Shown: positions 1-8,625, numbered from the stretch's first letter. The stretch is 64,000 nucleotides of DNA from Haloarchaeobius amylolyticus (GCF_026616195.1 NZ_JANHDH010000001.1:2170001-2234000), one strand, 5' to 3'. Numbers and translations are program-made. The notes: a model not told the origin generated them from the sequence alone.

Positions 1-397
1 CGGTGGGCACCCCGAGGGTGTCCTCGACGACGGCGACGGCCTCGTCGGAGAGTTCCGGGTGGACGTACGCCCCGGTGTCGTTGGCGAGCACGATGTTGCC
101 GGCGGCGTTGCGCCGCCCGGGGAGTTCGCCGATGGGGAGGTCGACGACCTCGGCGATGCGGTCGCGCTCGCGCTGCGTGACGCGGCTCGACACGACGAGC
201 CCGTTGGAGTTACCGGCGGCTAGCGCGCCGACGGTGGACGAACCGGCGATCGTCGTCGGGATTGCGGGCACCTCGAGTTCGTCGGCCATGGCCTCCTGGA
301 CGGACGATTCGATGTCTGGACGGCAGAGGAGACATTCGTTCGTCGCCCGCGCGAAGACGCCGACGTACGGTGACCCGGCGAACGCGGTACGGAGCAA
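1..397 (-). CDS. eif6: Translation initiation factor aIF6 (N-terminal part, cut by window edge)
   Basis: The visible 132 residues read [20 protein letters not shown] and onward. This is the start of the pentein-fold anti-association factor that binds the large ribosomal subunit at L14e/L24e and keeps the subunits apart. The [12 protein letters not shown] and [15 protein letters not shown] segments are typical of the family. The start is a TTG, two bases after the L31e stop, and no ATG or GTG fits the conserved N-terminus. The gene is translated with L39e and L31e and continues beyond position 1. Identification rests on recalled family motifs; the C-terminal half is not visible. Confidence 0.93.
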   Translation of the reverse strand, partial: MLRTAFAGSPYVGVFARATNECLLCRPDIESSVQEAMADELEVPAIPTTIAGSSTVGALAAGNSNGLVVSSRVTQRERDRIAEVVDLPIGELPGRRNAAGNIVLANDTGAYVHPELSDEAVAVVEDTLGVPT

Positions 398-399
398 CG

Positions 400-678
400 T
401 TACTCCGCGTGTTCGGCTTCCACGACGGCCTCGCCTTCCTCGTCGAAGCGGGCGGCACGGACGCGGAGCTTGCTCGGGGGCTTCTTCCGGCCGCGCGACC
501 AGACCGCTTCGTTGATGGAGGGGTCGAGTCGGACCGCGTCCTCGTCGACCTTGAAGTGCTGTGCGAGGTGCTCGCGGATGAGCGTCATCGCCTTGTCTGC
601 ACGCTTGTGCTTCGCTTCTGCGTTCACGTCGCGGAGCGGGACGGTGACGACGCGCTCCTCGAAATCACTGGAACTCAT
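400..678 (-). CDS. rpl31e: Large subunit ribosomal protein eL31 (L31e)
   Basis: This 92-residue protein sits near the polypeptide exit tunnel of the 50S subunit. The N-terminus ([12 protein letters not shown]) and the central [25 protein letters not shown] region match the archaeal eL31 family at full length. It lies between eL39 and aIF6, the usual archaeal order. Its ATG overlaps the L39e stop in a TAATG junction, which indicates coupled translation. The acidic C-terminal tail ([13 protein letters not shown]) is a haloarchaeal adaptation. Confidence 0.97.
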   Translation of the reverse strand: MSSSDFEERVVTVPLRDVNAEAKHKRADKAMTLIREHLAQHFKVDEDAVRLDPSINEAVWSRGRKKPPSKLRVRAARFDEEGEAVVEAEHAE

Positions 679-830
679 TATTCGTCGGTGTCGTTACGTC
701 GCCAGTTGCGGCGCTTGTAGTTCCGCTGGACTTCCATGTCGGTCTTGAGCATGACCCACGCCGGCACGCGACTGTTCTGTCGCTCGAGCTTGGCGAGGCG
801 CTTTTTCTTGGCCTTCGATTTCTTACCCAT
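678..830 (-). CDS. rpl39e: Large subunit ribosomal protein eL39 (L39e)
   Basis: A 50-residue, very basic protein beginning [18 protein letters not shown] and ending in [14 protein letters not shown]. It lines the exit tunnel of the 50S subunit. The [21 protein letters not shown] core is diagnostic for eL39. It is the first gene of the operon L39e-L31e-aIF6. An AT-rich TATA element lies 26-32 bases upstream of the ATG, so the message is probably leaderless. Confidence 0.97.
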   Translation of the reverse strand: MGKKSKAKKKRLAKLERQNSRVPAWVMLKTDMEVQRNYKRRNWRRNDTDE

Positions 831-854
831 AGTGGCCGGAAGTACCTCTGCCGA

Positions 855-863
855 GTTTAAAAT
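855..863 (-). promoter_or_regulatory. Predicted TATA box of the L39e-L31e-aIF6 operon
   Basis: The minus strand reads TTTTAAA at 856-862, 26-32 bases upstream of the L39e ATG at 830. It is an AT island in a GC-rich intergenic region. The spacing predicts transcription starting at or just before the start codon. Confidence 0.6.
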
Positions 864-946
864 GTTGTTCTTTTCTGTCGCTCGGGGCTGGCACTAGCTG
901 TCTTGGCCAGAGGGTTTCCCGTCTCCTGTTCGTACCGCCGCCCACG

Positions 947-1576
947 ATGACCGAAGCCAGCCGTCACGACCAGCGGACGCGTCGAACCGTCCTGACGAGC
1001 GTGGCCGCGACACTCGGGTCGGCCGCCGTCGGGACCGCCGCCGCGACGGGCGGCAGCGGCGCCGAGACGACCACCACCGGGTCCACGTCCGGTGGCGGGT
1101 CGGGGATCCGTCGCGAGATGGCGTTCGAGGCGCCCGAGGACTTCGAGGGGGACTACGTCGGGAACTACCTCGTGATCGCCGACGAGGTCACGAGCGAGGT
1201 GGACACGAGCGCGGTCGAGCAGTGCGGGCTCACCTCGTGGGACCCGTCGAACACCGTCGTCTACGAGGCGGTGCTCTCGAAGAAACTCGCCACCGACCCG
1301 CCGGGTGCCGAGGTCCGGATTCTCACGAACGGCGAGAAGGACCACCTCGAGGCCGGTTCCGTCTTCATCGTCAGCGACGCCGAGACCTGCGGGAACGGGT
1401 ACGTCGGCGTCGACACCGAGGCCGTCTCCGAGGCGCGCATCCCCGAGGGGACGGAGACGACCGCCCCGCCGTCGGGCGACGAGAGCGGGAGCGCGCTCCC
1501 CGGCTTCGAGACCCCCGGTGCCGTGGCCGGCATCGCGAGCCTGCTCGCCCTCGCCAGGTGGCGGGCCGAGGACTGA
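947..1576 (+). CDS. Tat-exported PGF-CTERM surface protein of unknown function
   Basis: A 209-residue protein. Residues 10-35 form a twin-arginine signal (RTRRTVLTSVAATLGSAAVG), so it is exported folded. A Thr/Gly/Ser-rich linker (about 37-55) leads into a folded domain of about 115 residues with two cysteines (EQCGL and ETCGN). A second Thr/Pro/Ser linker precedes the C-terminal PGF-CTERM tripartite signal: PGF motif, hydrophobic helix and basic end. PGF-CTERM proteins are processed by archaeosortase A and lipid-anchored to the S-layer side of the membrane. I do not recognise the central domain. The gene is convergent with thpR. Confidence 0.85.
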   Translation: MTEASRHDQRTRRTVLTSVAATLGSAAVGTAAATGGSGAETTTTGSTSGGGSGIRREMAFEAPEDFEGDYVGNYLVIADEVTSEVDTSAVEQCGLTSWDPSNTVVYEAVLSKKLATDPPGAEVRILTNGEKDHLEAGSVFIVSDAETCGNGYVGVDTEAVSEARIPEGTETTAPPSGDESGSALPGFETPGAVAGIASLLALARWRAED

Positions 1577-1587
1577 CGCGGGCGTAC

Positions 1588-2142
1588 TCAGAGCCGGAAC
1601 CGCTCGACGGTCCGGTACTCCGGGCCGTCGGGTGTGAGGACGCTCTCGGTCAGGCGGACCTCCTCGACCTGCATCGACCCCGCCTCGGGGTCGTTGTCCC
1701 TGACACACGCCTGGACCGTCTCCTTGCCGCCGGCGTGCTCCATCCGGGCGAGCGTGACGTGGGGGGTGAACTCGTGTGACTCCGGGGAGAACCCGATGGC
1801 GGTCGTCTCGGCCTCGATGCCCTCGTGCAGGGTCGTCATCTCGTCGGCGCCGTCGCGGACGCCGAGCCACAGGACGTTGATGTAATCGAGCGAGGGGAAG
1901 ACGCCGAGGCCGCCGAAGGTCGCCTCGAACGGGGGGACTTCGGCGTCTCGCACGCCCGCCTCGACGGCCTCCTCGACGGCCGGCAGGCGGGCCTTGCTCA
2001 CCTCCCCGAGGAACTTCAGCGTGACGTGGGCCTGCGTCGGGTCGACGAACTTCAGTCCCGTCGCCTCCTCGAAGCAGTCCTGGAGCGCCTCGACGTCCTC
2101 GGCGATGTCGTCGGGGAGGTCGATACTGACAAACAGTCGCAT
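1588..2142 (-). CDS. thpR: RNA 2',3'-cyclic phosphodiesterase (ThpR/LigT, 2H family)
   Basis: A 184-residue protein, full length for the family. The two catalytic histidine motifs are present as HVTLKF near residue 40 and HVTLAR near residue 128, the defining duplicated HxT signature of 2H phosphoesterases. The family opens 2',3'-cyclic phosphate RNA ends and ligates tRNA halves in vitro; its physiological role in archaea is uncertain. The N-terminus (MRLFVSIDLPDDI) is canonical. It is convergent with the PGF-CTERM gene, with 11 bases between stops. Confidence 0.93.
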   Translation of the reverse strand: MRLFVSIDLPDDIAEDVEALQDCFEEATGLKFVDPTQAHVTLKFLGEVSKARLPAVEEAVEAGVRDAEVPPFEATFGGLGVFPSLDYINVLWLGVRDGADEMTTLHEGIEAETTAIGFSPESHEFTPHVTLARMEHAGGKETVQACVRDNDPEAGSMQVEEVRLTESVLTPDGPEYRTVERFRL

Positions 2143-2325
2143 GCTATTGGTGACGGTACTCTGGAACTTGAATGTACCTTCCGTTCAAACCGACAGACAG
2201 CGCAGGGTTCATTGCCTGCTCAGGGACGCGGATGGCACCCCGGCCGGCCCGGGTGCTGGCGGGGGCGGTATATGACGTTTCCGGGTGTCGCAACCCTTAC
2301 CCGTGTTCACGGCCAAGCGCGACCT

Positions 2326-3060
2326 ATGACTGACCGCGAGCGAGACCACAAGTTCTCGGAGGGCCAGGGGTTCTCGGACCCGTACGACGAGTTCGACCTC
2401 GACCCGCCCGAACTCGGCGTCGACCCGACGAAGGTCGACCCCGTCGACTCGCGCGTCCTGACGGACATGCTGGACCAGCGTAACGTCGACGCGGACTCGG
2501 TCGACGCCGACGAACTCATCGACGTCGGCCTGAACTACATGGGTATCAACCGCCACGAACAGGCCGCCGACACCTTCGAGCGTGCCGCCCGGTTCGCCGA
2601 GGACGAGGGCACGAAGCAGGAGGGCTGGGTGAACAAGGGCGTCGCCCACGCCGAGATGGAGGAGTGGGACGAGGCCATCGGCGCCTACCAGGAGGCGCTC
2701 CACATCGACGACGAGGGGCAGTTCGCCGCCGACGCCGAGACGAACCTCGCGTACGCGCTCTGGGAGTCCGGCGACGTCTCCCGGGCGCTCGAACACGCCG
2801 AGCGCGCCGTCGAACTCGACGCACGCTCGGCCCAGGCGTGGTACAACCGCGGGTTCTTCCTGCTCGAACGCGGCCTCGCCGAGGACGCGCTCAACGCGCT
2901 CGACAACGCCATCCGCCTCGGGATGCGCACCGCCGACGTGCTCGGCGAGAAGGCCCGTGCGCTCGAGGAACTCGGGCGTGACGAGGAGGCCGAGGAGGTC
3001 GCCGAGGAGGCCGAGGAGATCCGCAAGCGACGCGAAGAGGAACTGGTCGATGATCGTTAA
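2326..3060 (+). CDS. Tetratricopeptide-repeat protein
   Basis: A 244-residue cytoplasmic protein starting MTDRERDHKFSEGQG. After an acidic, probably disordered 65-residue N-terminus there are about four TPR units (residues ~70-215), for example WVNKGVAHAEMEEWDEAIGAYQEAL and AWYNRGFFLLERGLAEDALNALDNAI. A charged coiled-coil-like tail (EEAEEVAEEAEEIRKRREEE) closes it. TPRs mediate protein-protein contacts; the partner is unknown. The 3' end overlaps the DUF424 start by 11 bases, so the two are translated together and may act together. The upstream in-frame extension was rejected because it enters the thpR promoter region. Confidence 0.88.
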   Translation: MTDRERDHKFSEGQGFSDPYDEFDLDPPELGVDPTKVDPVDSRVLTDMLDQRNVDADSVDADELIDVGLNYMGINRHEQAADTFERAARFAEDEGTKQEGWVNKGVAHAEMEEWDEAIGAYQEALHIDDEGQFAADAETNLAYALWESGDVSRALEHAERAVELDARSAQAWYNRGFFLLERGLAEDALNALDNAIRLGMRTADVLGEKARALEELGRDEEAEEVAEEAEEIRKRREEELVDDR

Positions 3061-3343
3061 CGAGCGACAGACCGAGGAGGGCCTGCTCGTCTCCGTCTGC
3101 GACCCGGACGTCATGGGCGAGACGTTCGAGGAGGGCCCGGTGTCGCTCACGGTCTCCGAGGAGTTCTACGGCGGCGAAGACCGCGACGAGGACGCGGTCC
3201 TCGACAGTCTTCGACGCGCGACCGTCGCGAACATCGTCGGCAAGCGCTCGGTGGACGTGGCCGTCGAGGCGGGTATCATCGACGAGGAGGCCGTCCTCGC
3301 GGTCGAGGACACGCTCCACGCACAGCTCTTGCGACTCGGCTGA
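3050..3343 (+). CDS. DUF424 family protein
   Basis: A 97-residue small archaeal protein with the DUF424 pattern: MIVNERQTEEGLLVSVCDPDVMGETFEEG, then GKRSVDVAVEAGIIDEEAVL. The function of the family is not established. The start codon lies inside the last codons of the TPR gene (ATG at 3050, TPR stop at 3058-3060), so the pair is translationally coupled. The short upstream in-frame extension was rejected because it overlaps the TPR gene further. Confidence 0.85.
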   Translation: MIVNERQTEEGLLVSVCDPDVMGETFEEGPVSLTVSEEFYGGEDRDEDAVLDSLRRATVANIVGKRSVDVAVEAGIIDEEAVLAVEDTLHAQLLRLG

Positions 3344-3357
3344 GCGCACCCGGTCTG

Positions 3358-3573
3358 TTACTGCCGGCGCGGCCGTTTCTCGAACACGTCGTCGGCGGGG
3401 TCCTCCGCCTGCTTGCGGAACACCACCAGGTAGCCGACGGCGAGGCTCAGGAGGAACTCCGACTCGACGAGCAGCGAGTCGGCGGAGTGAGCCGTGGTGA
3501 ACAGCACGGTCGGTGCCACGAGTACCGTGAACACGACGACCGTGACGAGCCACGCGTCGAAGAGTCGGCGCAT
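3358..3573 (-). CDS. Small two-helix membrane protein
   Basis: 71 residues with two hydrophobic segments (about 7-27 and 38-53) and a charged tail (FRKQAEDPADDVFEKRPRRQ) that should lie in the cytoplasm. No known domain is recognised. It is convergent with DUF424 and read in the same direction as the archaemetzincin-like gene upstream, 46 bases away. Codon use resembles neighbouring genes, which supports it being real. Confidence 0.6.
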   Translation of the reverse strand: MRRLFDAWLVTVVVFTVLVAPTVLFTTAHSADSLLVESEFLLSLAVGYLVVFRKQAEDPADDVFEKRPRRQ

Positions 3574-3618
3574 GGGGGGACGTGACTCACCCGGTCGATA
3601 AAAATCCGCCGTCTCTTC

Positions 3619-4296
3619 TCAGCGCACGATAGCTGTCCGACAGGTCCCACACAGTAACGTCCGCTTCCTGTCGATATCGGTCGGGGTGGGAGCTGCGCCC
3701 ATCGGACAGCCGTCGGTCTTGCACCGGTCGAGACCGAACATCCCGCCGACGGCGTGGATGGCCTCTTTCCGGACACGGTCTTCGAAGACTGCCCTGGTCG
3801 CGCCGGGGCCGAGGTCATCGTCGATGTCCTCGCGCAGTCGGTTCGTAGAGAGCACCGAGCCCCCGCCGTCGCTGGCGCTCGCGGTGAAGACGTAGTTCCG
3901 CTGTCGGAGGTACAGGTCCACGTCGGTCAGCGCGAGGTTCTTGCTGCCGGGGCCGACCGTCCACGCGAGGTGCACCAGTTCCTCGGCCTCGTACTGGTCG
4001 CGTTCCGGGTCGTACCCGTCCTCGGGGAGCGGCCGCGGTTCGGTGACGCCCACGTCGCAGTCGTAGACCGCCTGGATCACCTCGACTGCTCCCCGTCTGG
4101 CCCGGGTCGACACGTCACCGAGGGGGACGATGGCGACCTGGGGCTCCCGGACCCGGGAGTTCTCCGTCGTCGTCTCTGCTCTGCGGTCGGGCCGCGCCGT
4201 CTCGGGCGCTGGGCTCTCACCTCCCGTGAGCGCCCCAAGCACCCGTCCCAACACGCCGTCGCGGCCACCGCCTGTGAACTCGTACACTCCGACCAT
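3619..4296 (-). CDS. Archaemetzincin-like protein with a destroyed catalytic zinc motif
   Basis: 225 residues from MVGVYEFTGGG. The C-terminus aligns with the archaemetzincin signature HExxHxxGxxHCx4CxMx17CxxC but reads HAVGGMFGLDRCKTDGCPM, then LLCGTC. His181 remains. The catalytic Glu is Ala182, and the second and third zinc histidines are Gly185 and Arg191. All four cysteines of the structural zinc site (192, 197, 216, 219) and Met199 are intact. It is therefore probably a non-proteolytic relative that keeps the fold. Residues 25-50 are disordered. An alternative start nine codons upstream (MSPCDNRSV) is possible. It is divergent from sufS. Confidence 0.7.
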   Translation of the reverse strand: MVGVYEFTGGGRDGVLGRVLGALTGGESPAPETARPDRRAETTTENSRVREPQVAIVPLGDVSTRARRGAVEVIQAVYDCDVGVTEPRPLPEDGYDPERDQYEAEELVHLAWTVGPGSKNLALTDVDLYLRQRNYVFTASASDGGGSVLSTNRLREDIDDDLGPGATRAVFEDRVRKEAIHAVGGMFGLDRCKTDGCPMGAAPTPTDIDRKRTLLCGTCRTAIVR

Positions 4297-4460
4297 CACC
4301 GACCTGTTGTCGCACGGAGACATTAACCGTGGTCCGTTCCGGGGGCCGCGGCACCCGGCCGTGCCCGGTTCCTCGACCACCGCCGACCCTCCTGTGATAC
4401 CACCGACAGGCACGTCCTGTACCGAAGGACAGTTGGGGCTCTGGCCCCGAGGGACCAGCA

Positions 4461-5708
4461 ATGAGTACACAGACGACCGACCCCCTCGACGTCGAGCGCA
4501 TCCGGCAGGACTTCCCCATCCTCCAGCGGGAGTTCGACGGGACGGACCTCGTCTACCTCGACAACGCGGCGACGACCCAGACCCCCGAGCCGGTCGTCGA
4601 CACCATCGTCGACTACTACCACGGCTACAACGCGAACGTCCACCGCGGCATCCACACCCTGAGCCAGGAGGCCTCCATCGCCTACGAGGACGCCCACGAC
4701 CGCGTCGCCGAGTTCATCGGTGCCTCCGGCGAGCGCGAGGAGGTCGTCTTCACGAAGAACACGACCGAGAGCATGAACCTCGTCGCCTACGCCTGGGGCC
4801 TGAACGAACTCGGTCCCGGCGACGAGGTCGTGCTGACCGAGATGGAACACCACGCCTCGCTGGTCACCTGGCAGCAGGTCGCGAAGAAGACCGGCGCCGA
4901 GGTGAAGTACATCCCCATCGACGAGTCCGGCCAGCTCGACATGGACGCGGCGGCCGACCTCATCACCGACGACACCGAGATGGTCTCGGTCGTCCACGTC
5001 TCGAACACGCTCGGGACCGTCAACCCCGTCGCCGACCTCGCCGACCTCGCCCACGACCACGACGCCCTCGCGTTCATCGACGGTGCACAGGCCGTCCCGA
5101 CGCGCCCGGTCGACGTCGAGGCCATCGACGCCGACTTCTACGCCTTCTCCGGCCACAAGATGTGCGGCCCGACCGGCATCGGCGTCCTCTACGGCAAGAA
5201 GCACCTCCTCGAGGAGATGGAGCCGTACCTCTACGGCGGCGAGATGATCAAGAAGGTCACCTACGAGGAGTCGAAGTGGAACGACCTGCCCTGGAAGTTC
5301 GAGGCCGGCACGCCCAACATCTCGCAGGGCATCGCCCTCCACGCCGCCATCGACTACCTCGACGACATCGGGATGGAGCGCGTGCAGGCCCACGAGGAGA
5401 TGCTGGCCGAGTACGCCTACGACCGCCTCTCCGAGTACGACGACGTCGAGATCTACGGCCCGACGCCCGAGCAGGGCCGCGGCGGCCTCGTCGCGTTCAA
5501 CCTCGACACGGTCCACGCCCACGACCTCTCCTCCATCGTGAACGACTACGGCGTGGCCATCCGGGCCGGCGACCACTGCACCCAGCCCCTGCACGACAAG
5601 CTCGGCGTCGCCGCCAGCGCCCGCGCCTCGTTCTACATCTACAACACCCGCGAAGAGGTCGACGCGCTGGTCGAGTCCCTCGACGAGGCGCGCCAGCTGT
5701 TCGCCTAG
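4461..5708 (+). CDS. sufS: Cysteine desulfurase SufS (group II)
   Basis: A 415-residue PLP enzyme that removes sulfur from cysteine as an enzyme persulfide for Fe-S assembly. Seen: MYLDNAATTQ-type N-terminus (VYLDNAATTQTP at 31-42), the PLP-stacking EHHAS at 129-133, the PLP lysine in SGHKM (Lys233), and the persulfide cysteine in AGDHCTQP (Cys373) near the C-terminus. The length is normal for SufS. The scaffold gene sufU lies 3 kb downstream on the same strand; sufBCD are not in the window. A small hairpin-forming GGGGCTCTGGCCCC segment sits just upstream of the start. Confidence 0.96.
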   Translation: MSTQTTDPLDVERIRQDFPILQREFDGTDLVYLDNAATTQTPEPVVDTIVDYYHGYNANVHRGIHTLSQEASIAYEDAHDRVAEFIGASGEREEVVFTKNTTESMNLVAYAWGLNELGPGDEVVLTEMEHHASLVTWQQVAKKTGAEVKYIPIDESGQLDMDAAADLITDDTEMVSVVHVSNTLGTVNPVADLADLAHDHDALAFIDGAQAVPTRPVDVEAIDADFYAFSGHKMCGPTGIGVLYGKKHLLEEMEPYLYGGEMIKKVTYEESKWNDLPWKFEAGTPNISQGIALHAAIDYLDDIGMERVQAHEEMLAEYAYDRLSEYDDVEIYGPTPEQGRGGLVAFNLDTVHAHDLSSIVNDYGVAIRAGDHCTQPLHDKLGVAASARASFYIYNTREEVDALVESLDEARQLFA

Positions 5709-5751
5709 GGACACCACAACCGTTTTTCCGGTCGGTCGTACTCGACACCAC

Positions 5752-6387
5752 ATGGACCAGACCGCCCTCCGCGACCGCGCCCGCACCTACTTCGGCGGGC
5801 TCTCGCCGACCCACGACTGGCACCACGTCCAGCGCGTCGTCGCCAACGCCGAGCGACTCGCCGAAGACGCCGAGCAGCCGGTGGACGAGGACGTGCTTCT
5901 GGCAGCCGCCTGGCTCCACGACATCGGCCGCAAGCGCGAGGCACAGGGGGATATCGACTGTCACGCCGAGTGGGGTGCCGCGGAAGCACGCGACATCCTC
6001 GCCGAGTTCGAGGTTCCCGAGGCGACCCGGGACGCCGTCGCCCACTGCATCCGCGCCCACCGGTTCTCGAACGACGTCGAACCAGCGAGTCTCGAGGCCA
6101 GACTCCTCTCCGACGCCGACAACCTCGACGCCATCGGCGCGGTCGGGCTCGCCCGGACCTTCGCCCACACCGGCGAACTCGCCCAGCCCATCCACGACCC
6201 GGACCTATCACCAGAACAGGACGATTCCGCGGCCGGCCAGACGGCCCTCAACCACGTCCACAAGAAGCTCCTCGAACTCGAATCGCGGATGTACACGGAC
6301 GCCGGGAAGACGGCCGCTGCAGACCGTCACGACTTCCTGGAGACCTTCGTCGACCGCTTCGAGGCCGAGGTCGCTGGCGAGCGCTGA
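5752..6387 (+). CDS. HD-domain metal-dependent phosphohydrolase (YedJ-like)
   Basis: 211 residues. The HD metal-binding pattern is complete: HDWHHVQRV (residues ~21-29), WLHDIGR (~53-59), a later HCIRAH and the DADNLDAIGA aspartates. Proteins of this kind hydrolyse nucleotide or other phosphate esters; the substrate is unknown. It starts 43 bases after sufS on the same strand and may be co-transcribed, but it is not a known Fe-S assembly factor. Confidence 0.87.
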   Translation: MDQTALRDRARTYFGGLSPTHDWHHVQRVVANAERLAEDAEQPVDEDVLLAAAWLHDIGRKREAQGDIDCHAEWGAAEARDILAEFEVPEATRDAVAHCIRAHRFSNDVEPASLEARLLSDADNLDAIGAVGLARTFAHTGELAQPIHDPDLSPEQDDSAAGQTALNHVHKKLLELESRMYTDAGKTAAADRHDFLETFVDRFEAEVAGER

Positions 6388-6436
6388 TACCTCAGCGCTG
6401 CGAAAGCAATACCCGTTTGCATCACTTCTCTAGGGT

Positions 6437-7021
6437 ATGGACGACACGCTCGAACGACACCTCATGGCGGTGCAGTTCCTGCTGCTGGGACTGCTCGTCA
6501 TCACGTTCGCCCGGTTCGTCGAGGGCCTGTCGACCGCGGGGTTCGGGGCGGTCGACGCGCTCGCGTTCATCGGGGCGGTCGTCGGGGTGGCCGGCATGCT
6601 GGGGGCGCACTGGCGAGGGGAGGAAGACCAAGAAGACGCGGAGCCTGCAGGGGAGACCGTGCAGGGTGACGGCGGGTCGGATATCGAAACAGGCGACGCG
6701 GCCGACGTGACAGGCACACCGGACCCGGAGGCCGGGACAGCGGCGGCGGAGCCGCGGGCCGAGCAGGTCGGCGAACCGGCGACTGCGGAGCCGACGGCTG
6801 CGGAGCCAGCGACGGCCGACCGGACGCCGGTCCGGTCGCGGCGGGAACCACTGGCAGAGCCCGGTATCCGGCCCCGCCGACGGGCCGACGACGCGGAGCG
6901 ACAGACGAAGTCGGAGCTGATTCCGACCACCGAGATCGACCCGGCGGCGACCTCACAGTACGACCCGGTCGGGCGAGCGACCATCGACCCGGCGACGCGG
7001 CCCGACGAGGACCCGGTCTGA
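6437..7021 (+). CDS. Membrane protein with long disordered cytoplasmic tail
   Basis: 194 residues. Two transmembrane helices occupy residues ~8-28 and ~35-55. The remaining ~135 residues are a low-complexity, Ala/Glu/Pro/Asp/Thr-rich tail with repeats such as ATAEPTAAEPATAD and an arginine-rich patch (GIRPRRRADDAERQ). No catalytic domain is visible. The tail could act as a flexible tether or docking region. It is separated by 49 bases from the HD gene and convergent with the LVIVD protein. Confidence 0.65.
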   Translation: MDDTLERHLMAVQFLLLGLLVITFARFVEGLSTAGFGAVDALAFIGAVVGVAGMLGAHWRGEEDQEDAEPAGETVQGDGGSDIETGDAADVTGTPDPEAGTAAAEPRAEQVGEPATAEPTAAEPATADRTPVRSRREPLAEPGIRPRRRADDAERQTKSELIPTTEIDPAATSQYDPVGRATIDPATRPDEDPV

Positions 7022-7032
7022 GCCGCCCCGGA

Positions 7033-8586
7033 CTACTCCTGCTGGCGACCGAACAACCGCGCCAGCCCCAGCGACGCGCCGACGGCCGTGACCGCCGCGC
7101 CGACGCCGAAGCCGGGGACGGCGCTCTCGCCGTCGGTCGAGTCGTCGGGACCGGTCGTCGTTTCGCCGCCGGCACTGACGGTCGTCCCGGCGCCTGACCC
7201 GCCGGACTGGTCGGTCCCGCCGCCGCCAGGGTCTCCGTCCCCGTCTTCGCCAGTCGCCTTCGTGGCGGGACTCGGCCGTGGCTCCATGAGGGGCGCGGGC
7301 TCGCCGCCGCTTTCGGGCTCGGGGAAGAGATACAGGGCCGCCCCCTCCCCGGTTCGGCGGGCCTCCTGGTCGTTGCTGGGGTTCGCGTGACTCGCCCCGA
7401 GGAACCCCTCGTGGAGCGGTTTCGCGGTCCAGAACGACGCCGCGGTGTCGTCGCGCCACGCGCCGAGCACCTGCGGGGCGGCCCGGTCGGACACGTCGTA
7501 CACCGCGACCCCGCCCGCGTACCACGAGGCGTAGAGGCGGTCGTTCCGGAGGCCGAAGTTGTGCGAGGTGGCGTTCGAGTCCGGCCCGGCGGGGCTCTGG
7601 ATGATGCTCTCTCTGGTCGGCTCCTCGCCCATCGACCAGCACTCGATACCGCCCGGGCCGCCGTCGAGGTCGGTGTCCGGGCGGTCCCAGGCCTCCTTGC
7701 CGACGAAGACCGCGTCCGAATCGGCGTTCGGCTGGACGTAGTGGCTGTTCCCGGGGAGTTCGATGAACTCCGCGATGGAGCCACGGTCCAGCTCGGCGAG
7801 GTAGTTCGGGTCGAGCCCGCCCAGCCGGGCCAGCGCGGTCGGGGTCGCGGGGTCGCTCACGTCGACGACCCACGTCCCGGCGTCCCAGTACGCGACGTAG
7901 AGGGTGTCGCCCCGGGCGTAGAGGTCGTGACAGGAGAGGTAGTTCGAGCCGACGCGGGTCCAGATGTCCGCCTCCTGCGTCGCGGACCACGCTCCGACCT
8001 TCTCGGGGTCGTCGCCGGCGATGTCGTAGATGACCGCCGGCGAGCCCGGGGTGGTCCCGCCGGTGAGGTACACCCGGTCGCCATCGAGATGGCAGTTGTG
8101 GATGGCGTGGCTCGTCCCCTGGAAGGCGAGGCGCTCCGGCGTCGCGGGGTCCGACACGTCGTAGAGGAAGAACCCGACGAGGTCGTCGCTCCCGCCGGCG
8201 TTCGGCCCGGCGACGACGAGCCGGTCGTCGTCGTACTTCACGTCGTAGATCCGCTGCATCGGCCCCGCGTCCTCGTGGGTGAGGTCGCGTTCCTCGGCGA
8301 GCAGTTCGGGGTTCGCGGGGTCGCTCACGTCGACGATGGCGAAGCCGTCGCGGACGGCACAGAAGACGGTCTCGCCCGCCTCGTCGGTGACGGCCTCGGC
8401 GAGGCCGGGGAGGTCGAGGGTCGCGGTCGGTTCGAGCGTGGGCGGGTCGGTCGGGCCGGACCGGGTGCTCGCCGCGGGGCTCGCGGCGGCCGGGTTCCCG
8501 GCGATGGCGGTCGCTGCGGTGCCGACGACGCCGGTGAGGAGGGTGCGGCGGTCCAGGGCGGGACCGCCCGGGTTGTGGAGGACCAT
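7033..8586 (-). CDS. LVIVD-repeat beta-propeller protein, Tat-exported, PGF-CTERM anchored
   Basis: A 517-residue surface protein. The N-terminus MVLHNPGGPALDRRTLLTGVVG is a twin-arginine signal. At least six propeller blades carry the motif [IV]xDVSDPAxPxxLA, for example FAIVDVSDPANPELLAE, FFLYDVSDPATPERLAF and WVVDVSDPATPTALARL. A Gly/Ser/Thr/Asp-rich spacer leads to a PGF-CTERM signal (VPGFGVGAAVTAVGASLGLARLFG) for archaeosortase anchoring. LVIVD repeats occur in extracellular propellers with binding or regulatory roles; the ligand is unknown. I chose the internal ATG over one seven codons upstream because it follows a TATA box (8616-8625) at leaderless-like spacing. Confidence 0.88.
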   Translation of the reverse strand: MVLHNPGGPALDRRTLLTGVVGTAATAIAGNPAAASPAASTRSGPTDPPTLEPTATLDLPGLAEAVTDEAGETVFCAVRDGFAIVDVSDPANPELLAEERDLTHEDAGPMQRIYDVKYDDDRLVVAGPNAGGSDDLVGFFLYDVSDPATPERLAFQGTSHAIHNCHLDGDRVYLTGGTTPGSPAVIYDIAGDDPEKVGAWSATQEADIWTRVGSNYLSCHDLYARGDTLYVAYWDAGTWVVDVSDPATPTALARLGGLDPNYLAELDRGSIAEFIELPGNSHYVQPNADSDAVFVGKEAWDRPDTDLDGGPGGIECWSMGEEPTRESIIQSPAGPDSNATSHNFGLRNDRLYASWYAGGVAVYDVSDRAAPQVLGAWRDDTAASFWTAKPLHEGFLGASHANPSNDQEARRTGEGAALYLFPEPESGGEPAPLMEPRPSPATKATGEDGDGDPGGGGTDQSGGSGAGTTVSAGGETTTGPDDSTDGESAVPGFGVGAAVTAVGASLGLARLFGRQQE

Positions 8587-8615
8587 ACCGAAAAGTGACA
8601 GTATCACTCCTCATA

Positions 8616-8625
8616 GGTATTTATC
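8616..8625 (-). promoter_or_regulatory. Predicted TATA box of the LVIVD-repeat gene
   Basis: The minus strand reads GATAAATACC, about 30-39 bases before the ATG at 8586. It lies in a short AT-rich stretch between the divergent LVIVD and sufU genes. Confidence 0.5.
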
